From contig JAPLTI010000219.1 in NCBI GenBank assembly GCA_026398285.1, forward strand, positions 1 through 18,425: 18,425 nt of DNA, in the 5' to 3' direction. The DNA comes from Verrucomicrobiota bacterium. GTDB taxonomy: Bacteria; Verrucomicrobiota; Verrucomicrobiia; Chthoniobacterales; Terrimicrobiaceae. The notes below the pieces were generated by a model. That model did no database searches. It was not told where the DNA came from and saw only the letters and a program-made list of their open reading frames with translations. The position numbers and the translations under genes are program-made. Shown in pieces: positions 1 through 6,450 of this stretch (positions are counted from its first letter, which is position 1; each line of letters opens with the position of its first letter).

Positions 1-242
1 TGATGCCTGATCGAGCGGAGCCCCCCCTCCTCGATCATCCGAGCTCGTGTCATGCGCGAAAAGCAATCCCCGTCCAAAAAATAAATCGCATCGTCGAAGA
101 AAACCGAATCCCTGTTCCAGGTGAACGCACCGAACGCGACCACGAGAAGAATAATGATCCACGCGCCCTCTCGGAGAATGGGAAACATTTTTTTCAGGGA
201 ACAGATTTTACCCAACATCTTGTGGAGAGAAGGAGGACTCAT
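1..242 (-). CDS. Predicted membrane glycosyltransferase (GT-C/STT3-like), N-terminal fragment
   Basis: The minus strand is open from an ATG at 242 down to the window edge, giving 80 residues with no stop. The first 21 or so residues are short and basic, followed by a clear membrane helix at about residues 28-42 (WIIILLVVAFGAF). Next comes a loop with LDGDCFSRMTRARMI (about 57-70) and an ending LRSIRH. A D-x-D motif in the first outer loop after a first membrane segment is the known layout of GT-C enzymes (STT3/PglB, PMT), which move sugars from lipid carriers outside the membrane. From memory, the DGDC and RMTRxRMI wording recurs in verrucomicrobial membrane proteins of this kind. ATGs at 218 and 188 are alternative starts. 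None has a good Shine-Dalgarno. The gene is divergent from gyrB. The existence of the coding region is fairly safe; the function is inferred from the N terminus only. Confidence 0.6.
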   Translation of the reverse strand, partial: MSPPSLHKMLGKICSLKKMFPILREGAWIIILLVVAFGAFTWNRDSVFFDDAIYFLDGDCFSRMTRARMIEEGGLRSIRH

Positions 243-258
243 CCCACTATCCAGTGGG
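243..258. repeat. 6-bp inverted repeat upstream of the left-edge gene
   Basis: CCCACT and AGTGGG flank a 4-nt loop, ATCC. The hairpin directly abuts the minus-strand ATG at 242, so in that mRNA it would fold across the ribosome-binding region, if 242 is the true start. It lies in the short divergent region (243-354) shared with gyrB, so it could also be a protein-binding palindrome. I see no convincing -35/-10 pair for either gene in this region. Confidence 0.3.
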
Positions 259-339
259 AAACGCCAGAATATTGCGGAAAAAACATTGCTCCGAGTTGGT
301 GCCTTGAGGTAATGACATGGGGAGTCCTACTACCTACTT

Positions 340-345
340 AGGTGA
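340..345 (+). promoter_or_regulatory. Shine-Dalgarno of gyrB (points to a TTG start)
   Basis: AGGTGA lies 9 nt upstream of TTG at 355 but 18 nt upstream of the first in-frame ATG at 364. The spacing favours the TTG start. It is one of the few clear Shine-Dalgarno sequences in the window. Confidence 0.5.
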
Positions 346-354
346 CATAATTTT

Positions 355-2964
355 TTGAATCAGATGCCAGACGAACACATTCCCGACGAAAACGCGACGA
401 CCCCCGAAGCTAAAAAACCCACTAAAGTCCGGCCGGACTTCAAAGCGAGCAGCTACACAGCCGACGATCTGAGTTCCCTCAAGGGCCTCGAGGCTGTTCG
501 CAAAAAGCCTGGCATGTATATCGGCGGCACCGACGAGAGGGCCCTGCACCACTGCGTGAGCGAGGTTCTTGACAACTCGGTCGATGAATTTTTAGCAGGC
601 CACTGCACCCATATCGATGTGACGATCCATGCAGACGGATCGATTTCCATTCGCGACAACGGGCGTGGTATTCCGGTGGACCTTAACAAAGAGGAAGGCA
701 TCCCAGGCGTGGAGCTCGTGCTGACCCGCCTGCACTCGGGTGGCAAATACGGCCAGGGCAACTACGAATACTCCGGCGGCACACATGGTGTGGGAGCGAA
801 GTGCGTCAATGCTGTCTCGGAGTGGTTTAAGGTCGAGGTAACCCGCGAGGGAAAAATCCACGCGATGTCTTTCGAGCGCGGAACAACCAAGCAGAAGCTG
901 CATGTCATCGCCGAGGTCAAGTCCGCAAAGCAGACAGGGACACTCATCACCTTCATGCCGGACTCCGAAATCTTCGAGGAAACGATCGAATTCAAGTCTG
1001 AGCGCATCATTACCCGCCTCAACGATCTCGCGTATATCAACGCGCCACTCTCCTTCACTTTTCTCGATGAACGCCAAGAGGGTGCCAACCCCATGCAGAT
1101 TCTCCACCCGCGAGGAGTGGAGGAGTTTGTCGACCGCCTCGTTCAGAACAAAACTCTCGTCCACCCCAAGCCCATCATGATTAAGGGCACAAGGGACAAA
1201 GTGATCGTTGAGATCGGCCTGAATTATACGGATACCTACAACGAGCAACTCTTGTGCTACACAAACGCCGTCCCAAATCCAGATGGGGGCACGCATAGCA
1301 GCGGCTTTCGCGGATCACTGACTCGCGCGATCAATCAGTATGCCAAGAATAACTCCCTCCTGAAGGAAAAGGATGTTGCCATCACCGGCAACGACGTTCT
1401 CGAAGGCTTGGCCGCTGTCGTGAGCGTGAAGCATCCGGATCCACGCTTCGAATCCCAGACCAAGGTTAAGCTGATATCTCCCGAGGTGGAGGGCATTGTG
1501 GGCTCCATCACCTACGAAGGCCTCATGCTGCATTTCGACCAAAATCCGAATGTGGGCAAACGCATCATCGAGAAGTGCCTCATGGCTGCTCGCGCCCGCG
1601 AAGCGGCCCGCAAGGCTCGTGAGACCGTTCGCAAGGGTGCGCTCACAGGCGGTGGACTCCCCGGGAAGCTTGCAGATTGCTCCGAGCGTGACCCAGACCT
1701 CACCGAACTCTACGTGGTGGAAGGTGACTCGGCCGGCGGCTCAGCGAAGCAGGGCCGCGACCGGAGATACCAAGCGATTCTGCCGATCAAAGGCAAAATC
1801 ATCAATGTCGAGAAGGCCCGCCTCGACAAAGTCCTTCAGAACACCGAAGTCCAGACCCTCATCACGGCAATCGGCACTGGCATCGGCATCGCCGCTACCG
1901 AGAAGGATCGCGAGGGCAGCTTCAATATCGAGAAACTCCGCTACGGGCGCATCATCATCATGACAGATGCCGACGTCGATGGTTCGCACATTCGCACGCT
2001 TCTGCTCACCTTTTTCTGCAGGCACATGGTGGAGCTTGTTAAACAAGGCAAAGTCTACATTGCCCAACCGCCCCTTTACCTAATCAAACGCAAGAAGCGC
2101 GAAGAATATGTCGATGACGATGCGCAACTAAACAAAATCCTCATCGGCATCGGTGCGGATGAAGTGAAGATCAAAAATCTTGCGGACGGCAAAGTTTTCA
2201 GTTCCAGCCAACTGAAGGAAATCCTCGAACTCCTCGAGCGCTTCGCCAAATTCAGCGATGCGATTCGTAGGCACGGAGGCGACTTTGAGGAATACCTCGC
2301 CGAGAGAGACCCCAAAACCGGCAAACTCCCGACGTTCATGGTTAAAGTCCGCGAAGGCAACACCGAGTGGGCGAGCTACTTCCCCGGTGAGGCCGAAGTC
2401 CGTGAATTCCATGAAGGCAATCGCGACCTCAATCTTTACGAAGAGGCAGCACCAGAGCCACTCGAAGGCGAAGTTCCGGCCCCGGACTCGCCTGCGAAGT
2501 CCAAAAAAGAGAAAAATGAAAACGCGAACCGCCGCCGCGCAAAGCTCATCCAGCTTCATGAGTCCACCTCCGCTCAGAAGCTGATTGATGAACTGGCCAG
2601 AAAAGGCTTGAAAATTGAGCATTACTCGAGCAGCGATGAGCCAATCTTCGAACTCGTCGAAGGCGAAGGCGACAAGGCCGTTACCACCCCGCTTTTCGCC
2701 ATTCCGAAAATTCTCACAAGCATCTTGGAAATCGGCAAACGCGGTCTCTCCATCCAACGATTCAAAGGTCTGGGTGAAATGAATCCTAAGCAACTCTTCG
2801 AAACAACAATGAATCCTGATAAGCGCAAGATGCTCAAGGTCAGTCTCAACGAAGACAATGCCGTCGAGGCCGACCGCATGTTCACCATCCTCATGGGTGA
2901 TGTCGTGGAGCCCCGCCGCCAGTTCATCGAAGATAATGCGCTTAATGCCAGACTGGATGTTTGA
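355..2964 (+). CDS. gyrB: DNA gyrase subunit B
   Basis: This is the ATPase and TOPRIM subunit of gyrase, which with GyrA introduces negative supercoils into DNA. From the TTG start it is 869 aa (866 from ATG 364). The GHKL ATPase domain is N-terminal, with E70 and N74 in EVLDNSVDE, DNGRGIP and GGTHGVGA. The TOPRIM domain has VVEGDSAGGSAKQG (E456, D458) and the metal-binding DADVD (D538, D540, D542). The C terminus carries the GyrA-interacting motif QRFKGLGEMNP. The protein is longer than the ~650-aa form because of an extra segment inside the TOPRIM half, ending in a charged low-complexity stretch (about 690-725, rich in E, P, K). Long GyrBs such as the E. coli one also carry an insert here. 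It heads an operon with the toxin-antitoxin pair and gyrA. Confidence 0.97.
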   Translation: MNQMPDEHIPDENATTPEAKKPTKVRPDFKASSYTADDLSSLKGLEAVRKKPGMYIGGTDERALHHCVSEVLDNSVDEFLAGHCTHIDVTIHADGSISIRDNGRGIPVDLNKEEGIPGVELVLTRLHSGGKYGQGNYEYSGGTHGVGAKCVNAVSEWFKVEVTREGKIHAMSFERGTTKQKLHVIAEVKSAKQTGTLITFMPDSEIFEETIEFKSERIITRLNDLAYINAPLSFTFLDERQEGANPMQILHPRGVEEFVDRLVQNKTLVHPKPIMIKGTRDKVIVEIGLNYTDTYNEQLLCYTNAVPNPDGGTHSSGFRGSLTRAINQYAKNNSLLKEKDVAITGNDVLEGLAAVVSVKHPDPRFESQTKVKLISPEVEGIVGSITYEGLMLHFDQNPNVGKRIIEKCLMAARAREAARKARETVRKGALTGGGLPGKLADCSERDPDLTELYVVEGDSAGGSAKQGRDRRYQAILPIKGKIINVEKARLDKVLQNTEVQTLITAIGTGIGIAATEKDREGSFNIEKLRYGRIIIMTDADVDGSHIRTLLLTFFCRHMVELVKQGKVYIAQPPLYLIKRKKREEYVDDDAQLNKILIGIGADEVKIKNLADGKVFSSSQLKEILELLERFAKFSDAIRRHGGDFEEYLAERDPKTGKLPTFMVKVREGNTEWASYFPGEAEVREFHEGNRDLNLYEEAAPEPLEGEVPAPDSPAKSKKEKNENANRRRAKLIQLHESTSAQKLIDELARKGLKIEHYSSSDEPIFELVEGEGDKAVTTPLFAIPKILTSILEIGKRGLSIQRFKGLGEMNPKQLFETTMNPDKRKMLKVSLNEDNAVEADRMFTILMGDVVEPRRQFIEDNALNARLDV

Positions 2965-2982
2965 CGCGCGTAACTACGCGCG
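2965..2982. promoter_or_regulatory. 18-bp perfect palindrome, candidate antitoxin operator
   Basis: CGCGCGTA and its reverse complement TACGCGCG are separated by only AC. The palindrome begins at the base right after the gyrB stop and ends 13 nt before the antitoxin ATG at 2996. A 2-nt spacer is too small for a good RNA hairpin loop, so a protein-binding operator is more likely. Antitoxins of VapB and Phd type are known to repress their own promoters through such palindromes. Binding here is an inference. Confidence 0.5.
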
Positions 2983-2995
2983 ACTACATTTCGAC

Positions 2996-3328
2996 ATGAA
3001 AACTTCCGCCAACATCTTGGAGAGACCCACAAACAAGCCTGAGATGTTTTTACAAGAAATTGCTCAGATGCCCGGTATTGGAGCGACCATTAGCGTTCGC
3101 TCCGCAAAGACCCACCTTTCCGCGCTTCTGGATTTTGTAGCCAAAGGTCGAGAGATCACCATAACAAGCGGCGGAAAACCAAAGGCCTTGCTTCTCGCGA
3201 CCTCGCACAAAAAGCGCGGCAAACCCTTCACTGGAACCAGAGAGCACCTCGCAAAAATGCCAGCGTGGCAAGGCGGCCCTACTTCAGAGGAAATCATCCG
3301 CGAAGATCGCGATTCCAGAGGTTGGTAA
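2996..3328 (+). CDS. Phd/YefM-family antitoxin (VapB-type)
   Basis: This is a 110-aa protein from ATG 2996, with later possible starts at 3044 and 3068 giving 94 or 86 aa. Residues 30-68 (ATISVRSAKTHLSALLDFVA, then GREITITSGGKPKALL) match the N-terminal DNA-binding fold of the Phd/YefM antitoxins, which start with a similar IS..EAK..LS pattern. The tail PTSEEIIREDRDSRGW is the usual toxin-wrapping end of antitoxins paired with PIN toxins. It should neutralise the downstream nuclease and repress its own transcription. It starts 31 nt after gyrB. Its TAA stop shares one base with the toxin ATG (TAATG), indicating translational coupling. No Shine-Dalgarno is visible at any of the three candidate starts. 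Confidence 0.85.
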   Translation: MKTSANILERPTNKPEMFLQEIAQMPGIGATISVRSAKTHLSALLDFVAKGREITITSGGKPKALLLATSHKKRGKPFTGTREHLAKMPAWQGGPTSEEIIREDRDSRGW

Positions 3329-3762
3329 TGTATATAGACAGCGCAATCATCGTGAAACTGCTCGTCAAGGAGGAACTCAGCGATTTCTTCCAAGATGCCC
3401 TCGAGAATATTGAGCTCACCACATCTGAACTTTCCCTCGTGGAAGTGGCATCTGCCCTCCTCTCAAAGGTCCGGACCAAATCCATCAGCGAAAATCAACG
3501 CCTTGCTGCGCGGGAGGTTTTTCATAAAAAAATCGATGCCGAACAGATTCTCATCCTTCCATTGGATTCGCCTGTTTATTCCAAGGCGAGATCGCTGATC
3601 GAATTTTGCCATCCCGAAGTGTCTCTCCGCACTCTGGACGCCATCCATATGGCAGCATGTGATATTTCTCAAGACCTGCCCCTCTGTGCCACCGACTCCC
3701 GCATTCGTGCCGCCGCCACGAAGCTCCGGATCCCACTCTTTCCCGAAACAATGCCCATTTAA
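3328..3762 (+). CDS. PIN-domain ribonuclease toxin (VapC-type)
   Basis: This is a 144-aa protein and a likely Mg2+-dependent ribonuclease toxin. The four acidic PIN-domain positions are all present: D4 (MYIDSAI), E39 (SLVEVASAL), D104 (TLDAIHMA) and D123 (CATDSRI), so it looks catalytically intact. The start at 3328 overlaps the antitoxin stop by one base. A longer reading frame from 3265 would run through the antitoxin gene and is rejected. The stop lies 3 nt upstream of the gyrA ATG, so the toxin and gyrA must share an mRNA unless a promoter lies inside the toxin gene. VapC-type toxins typically cut tRNA or rRNA; the target here cannot be read from sequence. Base composition seems a little more AT-rich than in gyrB and gyrA, by eye only. 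Confidence 0.88.
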   Translation: MYIDSAIIVKLLVKEELSDFFQDALENIELTTSELSLVEVASALLSKVRTKSISENQRLAAREVFHKKIDAEQILILPLDSPVYSKARSLIEFCHPEVSLRTLDAIHMAACDISQDLPLCATDSRIRAAATKLRIPLFPETMPI

Positions 3763-3765
3763 TCC

Positions 3766-6333
3766 ATGTATACCCAAAACGAAAAAGTCGAACTCGTGAA
3801 TGTCGCCGATGAAATGTCGAAGTCGTTTCTCGACTACTCGATGTCCGTCATCATTTCCCGCGCCTTGCCGGACGCCCGCGACGGCCTCAAACCCTCGCAA
3901 CGCCGCATTCTTTTTGCGATGAACGAGCTCGGCGTTCAGCCCAACCGCAAGCATCTGAAGTGCGCCAAAATCGTCGGGGAGACGATGGGCAACTACCACC
4001 CGCACGGCGACCAGGCGATTTATCCTACTCTCGTTCACATGGCCCAACCTTGGGCCATGCGGGAAATGCTCGTTGACGGCCAAGGGAACTTCGGCTCCGT
4101 GGAAGGCGATCCACCAGCGTCCATGCGTTACACCGAGGCCCGCCTCCAGCACCTTGGGGCCGCACTCATGCACGACATGGACAAGGGCACCGTCGATTTC
4201 AGGCCGAACTACGACGAGACCCGCGAAGAACCAACTGTTTTCCCAGCCGCCTTCCCCAACCTCCTCGTCAATGGCGGCACAGGCATCGCCGTGGGCATGG
4301 CGACAAACATCCCGCCCCACAATCTCAGTGAATGCATCGACGGCATCTGCGCCCAGATAGAGAATCCAGATATCACCATTGAGGGGCTTATGGAGCACAT
4401 CAAAGGCCCGGATTTTCCGACCGGTTGTATCCTCCAAGGCACCACAGGCATTCGTTCATATTTCGAGACTGGTCGAGGCTCCGTGCGTGTGCGCGGACGC
4501 GTGGGGGTCGCCGAGGTCAAGGGCGGACGCGAGCAAATCGTCATCACCGAAATCCCCTACAATGTGAACCGCGCGGAACTCGTGAAGCGCATCGCGGACC
4601 TCACGAATGAAAAAGTCCTCACCGGTATCAGCGATGTGCGCGATGAGAGCGCCGAAGATACCCGCGTGGTCATCGACCTCAAGCGCGACGGCAATCCCAA
4701 GGTCATCATCAACAACCTCTACAAGCACACCGCTCTGGAGTCCTCTTTCAGCACAAACATGCTTGCCATCGATCACGGCAAGCCAAAGCTCCTTTCGCTC
4801 AAAGACGCGATCACCAGCTACATCGAGCACCGCCGCGAGGTCATCCTCCGCCGCACCCGCTTCCTCCTCGATGCCGCCGAGATCGAAGCAGAAAAGCTCG
4901 AAGGCTACCTCATCGCCCTCGCACACATCGACGACTTCATTAAAATCATCCGCGACTCCCGCGACCGCGATGATGCCAAAGCCAAGCTCCTTGCCTTGTC
5001 TTGGACGAGAAAGACCGTTGAAGGCCTCGGCGTCCTCATTCGCAGCGAAGCCCGGATCGTTGACGGAAAATACAGCTTTTCGGAAAAACAGGTCGGCCAC
5101 ATTCTCGATCTGCGTCTCTACCAACTCACCAGCCTCGAGCGCGACACCATCAAGCAAGAATATGATGAACTGGTGGCGACGATCAAAGACCTGCTCGATA
5201 TCCTCGCCAAGGAAAAGCGCGTTCTCACCATCATCAAAGACGAACTCCGCGCGCTTCAGCTCAAATACGGCACCCCACGCCGCACACAAATCGTGCCAGC
5301 GGAAGGCGAGATGGCCATAGAAGACCTCATCGCAAACGAAGGCGTCATCGTCACTCTCACCCACAACGGCTTTATCAAGCGCACGCTCGTCAGTTCCTTC
5401 CGCGCCCAAAAGCGCGGCGGCAAAGGCGTCATTGGAATGGTTGCCCGCGAGGCCGAGAAGGAGGAGGACAGCGACTTCGTGGAATATCTCTTCACGGCTA
5501 CCACACACGACTATCTCATGTTCTTCACCGAGAGCGGACGCTGCTATGTCGAGCGTGTATTTGAGATTCCAGAAGGCTCCCGCGCCAGCAAAGGCCGTTC
5601 GATCGCAAACCTTCTTGAACTAAAACAAGACGAGAAAATTGCAGCCACCATCCGAGTTCAAGGTCAGAAAACCGACGAGGAAACCTGGAACGAAAATCTC
5701 CATGTCCTCTTCGCCACACGCAGCGGTATTGTGAAAAAATCGAACCTCAACGATTTTAAAAACATCCGCAAAGGCGGCATCATCGCCATCCAGATCGAGG
5801 AAGGCGACCGCCTCATCGACTGCAAGCTCACAACTGGCCACGACGAAATCGTCCTTATCACCCACGAAGGCATGAGCATCCGCTTCACCGAAGAGGAACT
5901 CCGCGACCAAGGCCGCAACACCGTCGGCGTCTGGGGCATCCGCCCGGATAAAGGCGACTACATCGTCGGCACCGCTATCGTGAACAAGGATTGCCAACTT
6001 CTCGTAGCTGGTGAAAACGGCCTCGGCAAGCGCACAAGCTTCGAGGAATACCGCCTCCAAGGACGTGGAGGTAAAGGCATCATCACCATGAAAACCACCG
6101 ATAAAACCGGTGGAGTCGCCGGAGCCCTCACCGTCCGCGACGAAGACGAGCTGATGCTCATCACCAACAAAGGCAAAATGGTCCGCACCCGCATCAAAGA
6201 AATCCGCGAAACAGGCCGTAATGCCCAAGGCGTGAAACTCATCGACCTCCGCGCCGGCGAAGTCCTCCAAGGCATCGCCCCGGTCGTCAGCGACAAGGAC
6301 GACGACGAGCCCGCGCCCGAAGTCGCATCATAG
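3766..6333 (+). CDS. gyrA: DNA gyrase subunit A
   Basis: This is the DNA-cutting and DNA-wrapping subunit of gyrase, 855 aa. The catalytic tyrosine is Y122 in RYTEARL, the same number as in E. coli. The N-terminal winged-helix and tower part includes LPDARDGLKPSQRRIL and GNYHPHGD. The C-terminal beta-pinwheel has a GyrA-box, QKRGGKG (548-554), close to the canonical QRRGGKG that marks true gyrase rather than topoisomerase IV. A second related motif, QGRGGKG, lies at 765-771. In the quinolone-binding helix the E. coli positions S83 and D87 are Q83 and P87 here. The acidic tail (about 843-855) is typical. The ATG follows the toxin stop by 3 nt with no separate Shine-Dalgarno, and a strong terminator follows. 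Confidence 0.97.
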   Translation: MYTQNEKVELVNVADEMSKSFLDYSMSVIISRALPDARDGLKPSQRRILFAMNELGVQPNRKHLKCAKIVGETMGNYHPHGDQAIYPTLVHMAQPWAMREMLVDGQGNFGSVEGDPPASMRYTEARLQHLGAALMHDMDKGTVDFRPNYDETREEPTVFPAAFPNLLVNGGTGIAVGMATNIPPHNLSECIDGICAQIENPDITIEGLMEHIKGPDFPTGCILQGTTGIRSYFETGRGSVRVRGRVGVAEVKGGREQIVITEIPYNVNRAELVKRIADLTNEKVLTGISDVRDESAEDTRVVIDLKRDGNPKVIINNLYKHTALESSFSTNMLAIDHGKPKLLSLKDAITSYIEHRREVILRRTRFLLDAAEIEAEKLEGYLIALAHIDDFIKIIRDSRDRDDAKAKLLALSWTRKTVEGLGVLIRSEARIVDGKYSFSEKQVGHILDLRLYQLTSLERDTIKQEYDELVATIKDLLDILAKEKRVLTIIKDELRALQLKYGTPRRTQIVPAEGEMAIEDLIANEGVIVTLTHNGFIKRTLVSSFRAQKRGGKGVIGMVAREAEKEEDSDFVEYLFTATTHDYLMFFTESGRCYVERVFEIPEGSRASKGRSIANLLELKQDEKIAATIRVQGQKTDEETWNENLHVLFATRSGIVKKSNLNDFKNIRKGGIIAIQIEEGDRLIDCKLTTGHDEIVLITHEGMSIRFTEEELRDQGRNTVGVWGIRPDKGDYIVGTAIVNKDCQLLVAGENGLGKRTSFEEYRLQGRGGKGIITMKTTDKTGGVAGALTVRDEDELMLITNKGKMVRTRIKEIRETGRNAQGVKLIDLRAGEVLQGIAPVVSDKDDDEPAPEVAS

Positions 6334-6360
6334 AATCAACGCCTTCAGCTTGATTTGCTA

Positions 6361-6395
6361 AAAGAGGGATTCGCACGCCGAATCCCTCTTTTTTT
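6361..6395 (+). terminator. Intrinsic terminator of the gyrase operon
   Basis: A perfect 13-bp stem (AAAGAGGGATTCG and its complement) encloses a 5-nt loop, CACGC, and runs into seven T residues. It starts 27 nt after the gyrA stop. It separates the gyrase operon from recQ. Confidence 0.93.
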
Positions 6396-6450
6396 GTTTC
6401 TCACCCAAGATTGCTGAAGCGTTCCCGGTGCGCTCTATTGAGGCCGCAAA

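Noticed and set aside
3..341. 112-codon plus-strand frame at the left edge
   Set aside because: It is antisense to the membrane protein fragment on the minus strand, which has a clear transmembrane helix and a conserved-looking motif. The plus frame has no recognisable feature.
2858..2995. Longer start for the antitoxin inside gyrB
   Set aside because: The extension overlaps the gyrB end in another frame, is low-complexity Ser/Pro, and spans the palindrome.
3265..3327. Longer start for the toxin
   Set aside because: The extra 21 residues are the antitoxin gene read in another frame, and the PIN fold starts at MYIDSAI encoded from 3328.
4456..5508. 350-codon minus-strand frame opposite gyrA
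   Set aside because: It is a mirror of the gyrA codon pattern, with no domain of its own. Long antisense frames are common in GC-rich genes.
6411..6441. Possible recQ promoter (TTGCTG, 18 to 19 nt, CTATTG/TATTGA)
   Set aside because: The -10 half matches only about three of six consensus bases, too weak to report as a feature.
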